Shown: positions 43,347 through 52,572, counted from the stretch's first letter. The stretch: 64,000 nucleotides of DNA from Chitinophaga sp. CB10 (GCA_001870995.2 MLAV02000009.1:124001-188000); one strand, 5' to 3'. Notes: generated by a model not told the origin, from the letters alone. Translations and numbers: made by a program.

Positions 43347-43912
43347 CAATTCATAATGTTTTGCTGATTCACAATCTGTCTTACTTTCTCTTTGGCCCGC
43401 ATGTACTGCGTTTTGGCAGTAGATTCGGATATCCCCAGCATGTCTGCGATTTCCTTGTGGGAATAATTTTCAAAGAGATAAAGATTCAGCACCGTACGAT
43501 AACCTGTAGGAAGCGCGGTGATGGCCGATTTAACAGCAGCCACCGTGTAACTGAACTGCGCTTCATCCAACCCTTGCTCTTCTGAAACCTCCACCTCTCC
43601 TACTTCTTCGAAGTACACCTTTTTACGGCGAAGATAATTCAGACAATGGTTGACTACAATTCGCTTGATCCAGGCAGTTAAACTGGCGTCTTTCTCCAGT
43701 TTGCCAATGCTGCGGTACACCTGTATAAACGCCTCCTGTAACACATCCTCGGCATCGCTCACCTGGTTGGTCATACGAAGACAGATATTATACATTGCTG
43801 CGGAATAGGCATCGTATATTTCGCGAAATGCGCGAACGTCCCCCTTCTTGCAGCGGTCTACTACATTCTCGGCTAATGGCGTCTGATTCAAGTTGTTTTC
43901 TGATGCTTTCAT
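43346..43912 (-). CDS. ECF RNA polymerase sigma factor
   Basis: A 188-residue sigma-70 family extracytoplasmic-function factor. Region 2 spans about 30-100 (CLRMTNQVSDAEDVLQEAFIQVYRS), and region 4 includes LPTGYRTVLNLYLFENYSHKEIADMLGISESTAKTQYMRAKEKVRQ. It leads an operon with an anti-sigma gene and two exported beta-solenoid genes, and so probably answers an envelope signal. The nearest -7 match on the minus strand is TACATTTG (44076-44083), about 160 bp upstream. Confidence 0.95.
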   Translation of the reverse strand: MKASENNLNQTPLAENVVDRCKKGDVRAFREIYDAYSAAMYNICLRMTNQVSDAEDVLQEAFIQVYRSIGKLEKDASLTAWIKRIVVNHCLNYLRRKKVYFEEVGEVEVSEEQGLDEAQFSYTVAAVKSAITALPTGYRTVLNLYLFENYSHKEIADMLGISESTAKTQYMRAKEKVRQIVNQQNIMN

Positions 43913-44227
43913 TATAAAGACAATGATGGTGAGAAAGGTTGCACGCTTCAGTTCAAATTTTCAGGCAAGAGGGGCACTTATCAGGGCTTTCCAAAGCGCT
44001 GCGCAACGATACTTAATTGACTATCAGATTACTATAGATTTTTATAAAAGCAATTCCTGTCGGAGATTTTTTTTTCAAATGTACCTGCAATCCCATTCTG
44101 TAACCAGCGAAATTCCACCAAACTGCATTTTTTTGTGACGAAATGAAAAAAACGCGGTCCAATTATCTTGTAACCGCGCTTTTTCATCCTTATATATACC
44201 TAATAAACCTTACGGAATTGCGCGGTA
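43913..44227. other. Intergenic region upstream of the ECF operon
   Basis: 315 bp without a gene. It holds a -7 match for the sigma operon (44076-44083) with no clear -33 partner and, at its right end, the terminator of the outer-membrane receptor gene. Nothing else was recognised. Confidence 0.5.
44144..44187 (-). terminator. Terminator after the outer-membrane receptor gene
   Basis: A stem of A/T-rich then GCGGT/ACCGC pairs (44145-44158 with 44173-44186) separated by 14 bases and followed by T residues on the minus strand, 40 bp after the gene end. Confidence 0.65.
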
Positions 44228-46705
44228 TTAATTGCCACTGGCCTTACTGCGGCTCTGTTCCGCTTCCAGACCGGTTTTGCGGGTACGAGCCGCTTTCACG
44301 TTCGTATTCCCGAAACGATAGGTGAAGTTCAGGCGTACCTGGCGGGCATCCCAGCTGCTCCTCACCCTCGTGTCCATGCCGGCATTCGCAAAGGAACCCC
44401 TGAAATACTGGGTGCCCAGCACGTCGGTAACATTCAGCTTCAGGCTGCCTTTACCTTTCAATACTTTCTGCTGCAAGCCCAGGTCCAGCGCGCCCATGGA
44501 TTTCATCCGGAACAATTCCCCGTCGGAAATACCAGGCGCTACATAGAAGTAAATCGCTTCTGCAGTCAGCGTTTTGGACAGGGTGAACGTATGCTGCGTA
44601 CGGCCAAAGAAGCCTACTGCGTTCATCTTCACGTTATTGTCGTTCACAAACGCGCTGTAGCCGGTGTAGTAGAGGGACATGGTGGTGAAGGTATTCCACC
44701 ATTTTGTGATAGGGAACGGCGCAGAGATGTTCAGGCTCAGGTTATCGGACTTCGCTACGTTCATGTACTTATACCGGAGCAAAGAGGAATCGCCCGTAGC
44801 AGGATTCTTATCCGTTTCAATGATACGCATCATCAGGTCCGTTGTATGGATGTAGTTCACAGAGGTGATCAGGAACTCCTTAAACGTATGCGTTACTTCC
44901 AGGTTGTGCGAGTACTGCGGCTTCAGGCTGGGGTTACCGGCCTGGATGGTGTAACGGTCCAGGTAGAACTCAAACGGGTTCAGGTCTTCGTAGCTGGGGC
45001 GCTGAATACGGCGGCTATAACTAAACCCGAACGTATTGTTTTTATCCGCCTTATAACTCAAAGCCATGCTGGGAAACAGGTTGAAGTAGGAAGTATCATT
45101 TTTCACCACGCCCTGCTGCGATTTGCGGAGGGAAGCGGATTCCCCGGTGACGTTCGTTTGTTCCGCCCGCAGGCCCAGTTGCAGCGTGAGCTTTTTAAAC
45201 TGCTTGTTGAAGTTGACGTAAGCGGCATTCACATTCTCCTTGTAAATAAAGTGGTTGGAGCGCATGGTATCCGCCTGCCATACGTTCATGCGCAGGGAGT
45301 CGAACCGGGCGTCGTTATCGGAAGTCACAAAGCTCACCTTGGCGCCCATTTCCAGCTTCGCGCCTTTTCCCAGCGGATGGGTGTAATCCGCTTTCGCCGT
45401 TTTGATGGTAATGATGGACGGCTGGTTACTGCGGGAGGTATCGGCATTCAATTGCTTGTTGATCACCGGATCGGTAGTCGCTGCAAAGATGTTTGCATAT
45501 TGTTTGTCGGAGCTGCGGGAATAGTCCAGGTCCACATTCAGCTCCCTGCCGGTACTATCCAGCACGCCGCGGTAGTTGAGGTTGTAGGCGCCTCTTCTCC
45601 AGGTACCGTCGTTATTGGCGTTGGTGTGAAGGATGGAATCCACCACTTTGCCATAGCCGATATTCGTATAGGCGTGACTGGGAAAGAGGTAATGGTTCTG
45701 CGCCAGGTCCACCAGCACGCCCACGGTGTGGTTCTTAGCCACAAAGTAATCCGCGCCGATCCTGCCGCCCTGGTAGGTATTGCGGCGATGGGTTTCGTTG
45801 GACTGGTCAAAAATCTGCTGCCCATTTTTATCATCTACGGTTCTGTAGATATCGAGGGACTGCTGCGCCTCGCGGTGGCTATAGTTATAGGAACCAAATA
45901 CGTTTACATTTTTGCCGCGGTGGTTCAGGTTCAACGCGCCATTGTAGCGGGGCCAGGTACCATAGGCGCCACCCAGGGTGAAGCTGCCGTTGGTGCCGTA
46001 GCTGCTGTTCTTCTTCAGTTTCAGGTTGATCACGCCCGCGTTGCCGGCAGCGTCATATTTGGCGGAAGGGTTGGAGATCAGTTCAATCTGTTCCAGGCTG
46101 GTGGCCGGCATGGATTTGAGGAGTTCCGCAATGTCCTGGTTGGACATGCTGGTTTGTTTACCGTCGATCAGGATCATCACGCCGCCTTTTCCTTTCATGG
46201 AAATGTTGCCGTCTTTATCCACCGTGATGTTAGGGGATTTTTCCAGCGCCTCCATGGCGGTTCCGCCGGCAGTGGCGATGTTGGCTTCCACGTTCACCAC
46301 GAGCCTGTCCACTTTCTGTTCGATGAAAGGTTTGCGGGCGGTCACATCTACGGCCTTCAGGTTTTTACTGTTCACCGTGAGTTCCAGGGGTGGCGCGCTA
46401 AAGGCGCCGCCTTTTAATTCAAACGGACTGCTGTACACTTTATTCATGCCTACAAATGCGGCGGCGATGATGTATTTACCTTGTTTTATCTGTTCAAATT
46501 CATATTTACCGGCAATATCAGCTACAGCGCCTTTAACAAGGGAGGAGTCGGCGGCTTTCAGCAGGGTAACGGTGGCAAATTCTACGGGTTTGTTGCCGGC
46601 CTGGATCACCTGGCCGGTAATGCGGTTTGGGGTTTGAGCCTGAGAGCTTAAAGCAGCGCCTATAACACCGGATGTCAACATAAACGCTTTAATAATTGCT
46701 TTCAT
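44228..46705 (-). CDS. Outer-membrane beta-barrel receptor with carboxypeptidase-regulatory-like domain
   Basis: An 825-residue TonB-receptor-like outer-membrane protein of the OMP beta-barrel family 3 type. The signal peptide (about 1-23) is followed by a regulatory-like beta-sandwich (about 27-110), a plug-like domain (about 125-235, including MILIDGKQTSMSNQDIAELLKSMPATSLEQIEL) and a barrel of about 560 residues ending in a basic tail. The C-terminus is not the usual aromatic residue but a Lys/Arg-rich extension. The cargo is unknown. It is monocistronic. Confidence 0.88.
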   Translation of the reverse strand: MKAIIKAFMLTSGVIGAALSSQAQTPNRITGQVIQAGNKPVEFATVTLLKAADSSLVKGAVADIAGKYEFEQIKQGKYIIAAAFVGMNKVYSSPFELKGGAFSAPPLELTVNSKNLKAVDVTARKPFIEQKVDRLVVNVEANIATAGGTAMEALEKSPNITVDKDGNISMKGKGGVMILIDGKQTSMSNQDIAELLKSMPATSLEQIELISNPSAKYDAAGNAGVINLKLKKNSSYGTNGSFTLGGAYGTWPRYNGALNLNHRGKNVNVFGSYNYSHREAQQSLDIYRTVDDKNGQQIFDQSNETHRRNTYQGGRIGADYFVAKNHTVGVLVDLAQNHYLFPSHAYTNIGYGKVVDSILHTNANNDGTWRRGAYNLNYRGVLDSTGRELNVDLDYSRSSDKQYANIFAATTDPVINKQLNADTSRSNQPSIITIKTAKADYTHPLGKGAKLEMGAKVSFVTSDNDARFDSLRMNVWQADTMRSNHFIYKENVNAAYVNFNKQFKKLTLQLGLRAEQTNVTGESASLRKSQQGVVKNDTSYFNLFPSMALSYKADKNNTFGFSYSRRIQRPSYEDLNPFEFYLDRYTIQAGNPSLKPQYSHNLEVTHTFKEFLITSVNYIHTTDLMMRIIETDKNPATGDSSLLRYKYMNVAKSDNLSLNISAPFPITKWWNTFTTMSLYYTGYSAFVNDNNVKMNAVGFFGRTQHTFTLSKTLTAEAIYFYVAPGISDGELFRMKSMGALDLGLQQKVLKGKGSLKLNVTDVLGTQYFRGSFANAGMDTRVRSSWDARQVRLNFTYRFGNTNVKAARTRKTGLEAEQSRSKASGN

Positions 46706-47170
46706 ACAAGGGCGGTTTTTAGGTATTTTTTGATTGATTTAGTACTTATAGCTAATAAGGAACCTTGGTTAATCAACTACAATACTTTATCAGCTACAGT
46801 GTAAAAGTAGGTATTATGCTTTACATAGTACCTTTTTCTACACAAACGGTCTATAGATAGGGATGATTGGTAAAAGTTGCATTTTCCCCTTGAAAGACGA
46901 CCGAGGAAGGTTGAAGTTGCACCGAACTGGAAAAATGGAGATTTTGTCGGATTTAGCCCCCAAAGGGGGATTTTGGGGGAAAATTTAGTGCCGTGGTGGA
47001 CGGTGGAACGTCCGGGAACAGGGGAAGCAGGGGTACTGCCGGATCAGGACAGTGCCGCAAACCGGCGGGCGGTTCATGGTAAAACGCCTGGCGGTAAGCC
47101 CGGGGACTTTATAAAACGCAACAGCCGGGATGTTAGTCCCGGCTGCCTGTATAATAATATATATACCTGC
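46706..47170. other. Intergenic region with a GC hairpin repeat
   Basis: 465 bp without a supported gene. A short hairpin of C and G runs (CCCCCAAAGGGGG, near 46960-46972), of a kind seen scattered in many Bacteroidota genomes, lies in the middle. The terminator of the DUF2167 gene is at the right end. A 118-codon plus-strand frame here has no family resemblance. Confidence 0.5.
47122..47145 (-). terminator. Terminator after the DUF2167 gene
   Basis: A perfect 9 bp stem (CAGCCGGGA / TCCCGGCTG) with a 6-base loop, followed by GCGTTTTAT on the minus strand. Confidence 0.7.
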
Positions 47171-48013
47171 TTAATTCAGATGTTCATCTATATGGAACAG
47201 GTGATGCCCGCTTTTCCTGCGCTGATGGAATAACTGCATCGTATATACGAACAAGACCATCAGGAGGCATACCGCCACAAACAGCCAGCTGTTGGACAGG
47301 GCCTGGAGGATATCGGGCGTCCCAACGGTGCCAAGGGCCTGGTGGGGGATCCATTCCGCCAGTTTATCCGTGTGTATATTAAAGGCGGTATAGCTGGCAT
47401 CCGGCGCCTGTTCTACGGCGGCGGCCAGCACCGGCGCAGCGGCCAGTACTTTGGCGGCGTTGTGGTTATTGCCGAAAATGGTAAAGCATAATTGCCCGTG
47501 GCGGGTCAGCAAGCGCAGTTCATAATTGATAATGGCGCCCGCTCCCCCATCCTGGCGGTAAGTCAGCGGCCAGTGGAAAACGTGCGCGGAGGCATCGTAC
47601 CAGGGTTTTTCCAGCCAATCCACCTGCAGCTGCCGGTTGGCATGCTCCTTACGCCTGCCGGCGAGCAGCCGGTCGTAATCCATTTTCAGGGCATCGGTTT
47701 CGGCCAGGTAGCCGGAGTTTTCATAAATAATGGTAGCGCCCCAGGCATCTGCGGACAACAGGTCCACATCCGCCGGCACCAGCATGCCCTGCAATCCCGG
47801 ATGCACTTCGTTGTGCCATACATCATGTAAAAGTTTATAACTGTCCCGCTTATTCAAAAACCGGAATCCTTCGGGCACACGCAGCATATGCCCCTCCGTC
47901 AGCACCTGGCTGCTGGTTTGCCAGGAAAACGAGGAAATTACAGCATCAGTGTTCACTGCCGCCGCTGCGTATTGACAGAGGAACAGGCATACTACCCAAC
48001 AAAAACTTCGCAT
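47171..48013 (-). CDS. DUF2167-like exported, membrane-anchored protein
   Basis: A 280-residue protein with a signal peptide (about 1-19), a soluble domain and one C-terminal membrane helix (about 242-262) with a short basic tail. The order LRVPEGFRFLNKRD, GMLVPADVDL, WGATIIYENSGYLAETDALKMDYDRLL and WLEKPWYDASAHVFHWPL matches the DUF2167 family, whose function is unknown. Topology puts the main domain outside the cytoplasm. It is monocistronic. Confidence 0.75.
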   Translation of the reverse strand: MRSFCWVVCLFLCQYAAAAVNTDAVISSFSWQTSSQVLTEGHMLRVPEGFRFLNKRDSYKLLHDVWHNEVHPGLQGMLVPADVDLLSADAWGATIIYENSGYLAETDALKMDYDRLLAGRRKEHANRQLQVDWLEKPWYDASAHVFHWPLTYRQDGGAGAIINYELRLLTRHGQLCFTIFGNNHNAAKVLAAAPVLAAAVEQAPDASYTAFNIHTDKLAEWIPHQALGTVGTPDILQALSNSWLFVAVCLLMVLFVYTMQLFHQRRKSGHHLFHIDEHLN

Positions 48014-48185
48014 ACAATACTTATTGGCATTAAAAACGTGGATTAAAGCAATAATTCAATTGTTCCGTTGAGGTCAGAGCAATAAGTGGTTAAAATCATT
48101 ACGGAAATGAAGATAAAAAATATAGTCGAGCAACACAATAGCACAAAAAAGTAATCTTTACTTATCATGATCCGACCCGCAACGA

Positions 48186-48216
48186 AAAAGGCCGATGCGG
48201 GTAGCATCGGCCTTTT
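48186..48216 (-). terminator. Terminator after the hemerythrin gene
   Basis: A 13 bp perfect stem (AAAAGGCCGATGC / GCATCGGCCTTTT) with a 5-base loop. It serves the minus-strand lgt-hemerythrin unit. Confidence 0.85.
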
Positions 48217-48239
48217 CAGTGATAGGTACCAATCGTTAT

Positions 48240-48665
48240 CTAATCCAGTTTCAGGTTGTTGAGCACCTCCGGAAGTTCCCGTTGCAGCAATTCGAAAAAC
48301 TCCCTTTCCTCCTTGCGGATATGCGCTTCCAGGCTGGTGGCCAGGGCGTCCATATCTTCTTCCAGCCTGGCGCTGTCGGCCAGGGCGGCATACATCCGGG
48401 AAATGATATGATGCTCCTGCTGCAACTCCGCAATCGCGGCATCCACCAGCGGGTGGTGGCCGGCGCAGGTATCAAACAGGTGATCTTCCTTTTGGATATG
48501 CGGCACCATTACCTCCTGGAAGATGCGGACCACATATTCAAACTTGGCTTGCGTTTCCAGGGGGAATCCCTCGTATGGCGCGGCATTGATCTTCAGATAC
48601 CGGCATACAAACAGCAGGCGTTTGTGCTCGTGCGACAGTGGCACCAATGTAGAATGTCTTTGCAT
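48240..48665 (-). CDS. Hemerythrin-like (HHE) protein
   Basis: A 141-residue four-helix protein. The iron-ligand pattern of hemerythrin HHE domains is visible: SHEHKRLL (His12/His14), VPHIQKEDHLFD, QQEHHIISR and LEAHIRKEEREFF. It is expected to hold a di-iron site for oxygen, NO or oxidative-stress sensing or protection. It lies 20 bp after lgt and is likely the second gene of that transcript. Confidence 0.85.
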   Translation of the reverse strand: MQRHSTLVPLSHEHKRLLFVCRYLKINAAPYEGFPLETQAKFEYVVRIFQEVMVPHIQKEDHLFDTCAGHHPLVDAAIAELQQEHHIISRMYAALADSARLEEDMDALATSLEAHIRKEEREFFELLQRELPEVLNNLKLD

Positions 48666-48685
48666 AACTCAATCAAACACACGTA

Positions 48686-49996
48686 TCAGGATACTGCGGC
48701 AGCAGTATTGCTTTTATTCTTGCGGCAGTACCAGATCAATACCAGTCCGCCGATGACCATTAATGCCGAAATGATTTCCGCCTGCGTAGGATGGAAACCA
48801 AAGATGTTATACTTCGTGTTCACCCGGATCTTTTCAATGAAGAAGCGTTCCACCCCGTTCATGATCAGGTAGATGCCGAATATGACGCCCGGCGTGGTAA
48901 TGCGCTTGCGTATAGCCCACAGCACGAGGAACAGGGCGATGCAGGCAATGATCTCATATAACGGCGTCGGATATACGGCGATGGGCAATACCTTACAGTA
49001 CTGACCTTCGCAGCCGGCCAGCTGCACCCCTTCCCGGATAACGTTGTGGGGGTAGCCGTAGGCAAAGAACCAGTCCGGCAAAAAGCCCAGTGCTGCCGGC
49101 TTTTCGAAGGCGGCATGGGGGATTTGATCCAGGCTGGGGTATTGATTCAGGAAAAATTGCGCGTTACGCTCCACTTCAGCGGAGAATTGTGCGGGGGCCA
49201 CTTTCACCACGCGTCCGGCGGCATCGGTGGAATAGGCGCTGTTGTAGATGCCCCAGTCCCCGTCCCCTGAAAAATGGCAGCCCATCCGGCCGATGCCGTA
49301 GGCCAGCATCAGGGCAGGCGCCGCACTGTCGATCAGGTGGCGGATCTTAATCTTTTTCTTACGGGCATAAGCGATAATAACGATAGCAGCTACGATGAGG
49401 CCACCGTAAAAAGTAAGGCCGCTGAAGGAGAGCAACGCCCCTACGGGGTCCTGCACGAAGTCGTTCCAGTTTTCCAGGTTATGGAAAATCTTAGCGCCGA
49501 TCAAACCCGTGATGGCGGCCAGCACCGTGAAGTCCGGCACCCGCTGGTGCGGCATCACCGTAACGATCTCTTCCTTTTGTTTTGTATTTTTAAGGGTTTG
49601 CTGTCTCTTATATAATTTATAACCGCCAAATGCGGCAGCGAGGAGGATACCTGCGGCTAAGCTCCCCTGACTGGAAAACATATAGGACTGCAGGTCCTGC
49701 ATGGCTGTATCCCACTGAAAAAATAGACCTAATATTTTGAAACCGAGGAGAAATCCTACCAGGGCGTTTCCAATGATTTCCGCGTTGGTGGCGGGTTGGC
49801 CTACCAGTACTTTTTCGGGCACTCCATGCAGCCAGCCTAATTTTTCGCGGCGTTTAAGCTCCTTCGTCAATACGTAGGCAGCGGCCAGGAAAGCGATAGC
49901 AACAAAAAAACCAAAAGTCTGAAACAGCTTGAAGAAAGGGATTTCCAGACCTAACAGGTCCTTAAAAGCGTAATATAAGTTTGGATACATAGCCAA
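48686..49996 (-). CDS. lgt: Prolipoprotein diacylglyceryl transferase
   Basis: A 436-residue inner-membrane enzyme that attaches diacylglycerol to the lipobox Cys of prolipoproteins. The Lgt signature is clear (GRMGCHFSGDGDWG, about residue 255), along with several membrane helices. It is longer than proteobacterial Lgt (about 290) because of an extra N-terminal membrane region (about 1-140), a form seen in Bacteroidota. It could instead be a paralogue with a specialised role. Confidence 0.88.
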   Translation of the reverse strand: MAMYPNLYYAFKDLLGLEIPFFKLFQTFGFFVAIAFLAAAYVLTKELKRREKLGWLHGVPEKVLVGQPATNAEIIGNALVGFLLGFKILGLFFQWDTAMQDLQSYMFSSQGSLAAGILLAAAFGGYKLYKRQQTLKNTKQKEEIVTVMPHQRVPDFTVLAAITGLIGAKIFHNLENWNDFVQDPVGALLSFSGLTFYGGLIVAAIVIIAYARKKKIKIRHLIDSAAPALMLAYGIGRMGCHFSGDGDWGIYNSAYSTDAAGRVVKVAPAQFSAEVERNAQFFLNQYPSLDQIPHAAFEKPAALGFLPDWFFAYGYPHNVIREGVQLAGCEGQYCKVLPIAVYPTPLYEIIACIALFLVLWAIRKRITTPGVIFGIYLIMNGVERFFIEKIRVNTKYNIFGFHPTQAEIISALMVIGGLVLIWYCRKNKSNTAAAVS

Positions 49997-50113
49997 AAAA
50001 AATTGGTGATCTGAGTTTTCCTATGAACAAAGCCGAATTATCAAAAGGAAAATCAAACCACCAAAGTACGTTGCAAATTTGAATTTAAGAATTCAAATTT
50101 CTTTAAGATTAAG

Positions 50114-50527
50114 TTAGCAATATTGTTCGAATGCGTCTACGAGGTTGGCTGCAATCATTTGAGCAGAGCGGCCTTCGATCATATGACGTTCGATAAAGTG
50201 AACCAGCTGACCATCTTTGAACAGGGCAATTGCCGGAGAAGATGGAGGATAAGGCAGCAGGTGTTCACGAATTGCAGCTACGCCTTCCAAATCAAAACCT
50301 GCAAAGCTGGTAGTAAGTCTGTCTGGTTTTTTCTCACTGTGCGCAATAGCCAGCAACGTACCCGGACGTGCAGTACCTGCGGAGCAACCGCAAACAGAAT
50401 TAATGACAACCAGTGTTGTTCCTTCTTTCTTCAGTGTTTCGTCTACCTGTCCTTTCGTGAGCAATTCCTCAAAACCATAATCGGTCAGCTCGGCCTTTCT
50501 AGGCATTACTAATTCCGCTGGATACAT
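50114..50527 (-). CDS. BrxA/BrxB-type bacilliredoxin
   Basis: A 137-residue thioredoxin-like protein of the YphP/BrxA family with the CGC motif (SVCGCSAGTARPG). In Firmicutes these proteins remove bacillithiol from proteins; many Bacteroidota lineages also make bacillithiol. The length and the C-terminal FIERHMIEGRSAQMIAANL block match the family. A -7 match (TAACTTTG on the minus strand, 50560-50567) lies upstream. Confidence 0.92.
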   Translation of the reverse strand: MYPAELVMPRKAELTDYGFEELLTKGQVDETLKKEGTTLVVINSVCGCSAGTARPGTLLAIAHSEKKPDRLTTSFAGFDLEGVAAIREHLLPYPPSSPAIALFKDGQLVHFIERHMIEGRSAQMIAANLVDAFEQYC

Positions 50528-50767
50528 ATAATTAATATTTTTTTAGTTGAAATTTTGATCAAAGTTAATCAAACCAACTCAAAATATAAAAAAATGGAAT
50601 CAAAAGAGGACTTTTTGACATTCAACAAACAATCAGACTGACAAACAGTCATAATCTGTAACGTTTTTACTAACAAAATAGCAGTTTTAATGGCATGGTA
50701 TCCCGTTTGATCTGCATAGGGTGTAAAACAAAAAATTAAAAAATAACACCAAAAAATAATTAAGACT

Positions 50768-51208
50768 ATGACACACGTAACATTCGGACCTAGAACTATC
50801 AATGGCATCGTTGGCGATATCTTCAATAACAGCTGGAATAAAATTGCAAAAGATGATTTCCTGACCAGCGACTTCTTTACCGCTCAGCCTCCGGTAAACA
50901 TTACTGAAAACAAGGAAGGCTTTGTACTGGATGTGGTAGCGCCTGGTTTCAGCAAAGAGGATTTCAAGATCAACACAGACGCGAAAACAATCACCATCAG
51001 CGCTGAAAAGAAAGCGGAAGAAAAAAATGAAAGCGACAAACAGGTGCGCCGCGAGTTCACCTTCAAGTCCTTCAAACGCTCTTTCACCATCAGCGATGTA
51101 ATTGATACCGCTAAAATTGTTGCAAAATATGATAACGGCGTCCTGAAGATCACCCTTCCTAAAAAGGAAAATGCGCAGGACACTCCGAAATCTATAGTAG
51201 TTGAATAA
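50768..51208 (+). CDS. Hsp20 / alpha-crystallin-family small heat-shock protein
   Basis: A 146-residue chaperone. The alpha-crystallin domain (about 43-135) has PPVNITENKEGFVLDVVAPGFSKEDFKIN and ends with VLKITLPKKE. An N-terminal region and a short C-terminal extension flank it. It holds denaturing proteins in solution for refolding. It is monocistronic with a strong terminator. Confidence 0.95.
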   Translation: MTHVTFGPRTINGIVGDIFNNSWNKIAKDDFLTSDFFTAQPPVNITENKEGFVLDVVAPGFSKEDFKINTDAKTITISAEKKAEEKNESDKQVRREFTFKSFKRSFTISDVIDTAKIVAKYDNGVLKITLPKKENAQDTPKSIVVE

Positions 51209-51259
51209 GGGTTAGTAGTGATTTCAACGGAATTGCTAATAACATGGGGGTTAGAAAAC

Positions 51260-51284
51260 AAAGGGCCGCTTTATGCGGCCCTTT
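51260..51284 (+). terminator. Terminator after hsp20
   Basis: A perfect 10 bp stem (AAAGGGCCGC / GCGGCCCTTT) with a 5-base loop and T residues. Confidence 0.85.
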
Positions 51285-51380
51285 TTATTTGTATTATATT
51301 GAAACTGATGCATAATTCACACGAACGTTTCATCGATCCTTTATTTTAATACAATAAATTGGCAGTAATAAGCTTGGATA

Positions 51381-52244
51381 ATGGCAAATTTTTTCAGGAA
51401 TACCTGGATATTCATAAAAGGCATTTACCAACGTGCCGAAAGAGCTGCTCTTGGTAATATTGTTAACCGTAGCGCCGATCTGTACGAACACGCAAAAGCC
51501 AAACTGATTTTCGATTACGCCTTCTATTACACGATGGCTTTGTTGCCGGTGGGCGCGCTGGCTATCATTACCTCCAACGAGGTGAACCTGATCGTCATCC
51601 CGTTTTTGATAGGTATGCTGTTCCTTTGCCTGCTCCTGCTGCGCAACGGAGTTTCCGCCAAAGTGGTGGGCGCGCTGACTTCCCTGTCCACCATCGTCAT
51701 GCCGATACTCTCCTCTTTTTTCAACAACCAGGACATATCGCCCAAGTATGCCACCATCTGGATCGTCAGCATACTTTTCTGCTATATCACCGTCAACCTG
51801 CTGACGGCCGTGTTATGGTCCGCCATTATTGTGGCCTACCTGGTGCTGGTTGCCTACATTAAACTGAATGGCATTGTGCTGTACGTGTCGTCCGGCTTTT
51901 CCAACAGCTACCTGTATATCTCCAACCCGATTGTGATCACCATCTACCTGCTCTTCATCATCCGTTCCATGGGCATGTACTACCAGAATGTGATCAACAT
52001 GGAGCGCAGACGCACCCAGCAGCAGCAAAAGCAGCAACTGAGCCTCATACACCAGCACCTCACCAAGCAGTTCATGCTGGTAAAAGGCTTTTCCCGCTCC
52101 GGCCGTACGGCCTTTCAGAACGGGGAGCTGGAACTGCTGGAAGCTTGTTTTACGGAGATCGAAAAGCAGTGCGAAATTGCTATTAATTACCTGGACGAGT
52201 CAAGCGAGCGAAAGCATATGGCCGAAAACTACACGGATGTGTGA
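51381..52244 (+). CDS. Orphan six-helix membrane protein with a histidine-kinase-like dimerisation tail
   Basis: A 287-residue protein with six predicted membrane helices (about 45-63, 70-87, 95-112, 124-142, 144-161 and 181-200) and a cytoplasmic coil (205-275) rich in Gln, Arg and Glu. The coil includes LSLIHQHLTKQF, a helix resembling the dimerisation/phosphoacceptor region of sensor kinases. No ATP-binding domain follows, so it is not a complete kinase. The membrane part resembles five/six-helix sensor modules. No family was identified. It is monocistronic. Confidence 0.55.
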   Translation: MANFFRNTWIFIKGIYQRAERAALGNIVNRSADLYEHAKAKLIFDYAFYYTMALLPVGALAIITSNEVNLIVIPFLIGMLFLCLLLLRNGVSAKVVGALTSLSTIVMPILSSFFNNQDISPKYATIWIVSILFCYITVNLLTAVLWSAIIVAYLVLVAYIKLNGIVLYVSSGFSNSYLYISNPIVITIYLLFIIRSMGMYYQNVINMERRRTQQQQKQQLSLIHQHLTKQFMLVKGFSRSGRTAFQNGELELLEACFTEIEKQCEIAINYLDESSERKHMAENYTDV

Positions 52245-52410
52245 GACGGCACATTACTTAAACCATTCGTTTAGTATGCTTTATAAGGTCTGTAATGAGA
52301 GCATCCCGGTATGGGCGGGCATTAAACGGCATAAGCGGCAATCATATCATATCAAATTCGCATTAAAAAAATTACAACTTTTTGGGCTTATTCATATATG
52401 GGGGCGATGG

Positions 52411-52520
52411 TACCTTTGTAATGTTAGAAAAATAACTCCTTTTGTCCTTATACTAAGAAATTAGCTAAATCTAACCTATGCCGTGACGGCCTTCATCTCC
52501 ACATGAAGGCCATTTTTTTT
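52411..52520 (+). ncRNA. Candidate small RNA
   Basis: An exact -7 element TACCTTTG (52411-52418) is followed about 70 nt later by a strong intrinsic terminator (52488-52520). The expected transcript is about 95 nt and contains a closing pair GTTAGA (52423-52428) with TCTAAC (52470-52475). No start codon in this span opens a frame of more than a few codons. It could be a 6S-like or other small RNA, or simply a read-through terminator for the upstream gene. No -33 TTTG was found at the usual spacing, so the call is tentative. Confidence 0.35.
52488..52520 (+). terminator. Terminator after the membrane protein / small RNA candidate
   Basis: A perfect 9 bp stem (GGCCTTCAT / ATGAAGGCC) with a 6-base loop and eight T residues. 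Confidence 0.85.
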
Positions 52521-52572
52521 GCCCGTACGAGGCCATTATCGCCTGAACGCTGCCTTAGGGTAACGCATAAAA

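Noticed and set aside
44591..46417. 608-codon plus-strand frame
   Set aside because: Shadow of the outer-membrane receptor on the minus strand; the encoded sequence is a Val/Gly/His-rich artefact of its codon pattern.
46877..47233. 118-codon plus-strand frame in the gap before DUF2167
   Set aside because: It runs through the GC hairpin and terminator, has no family resemblance and overlaps the end of the DUF2167 gene.
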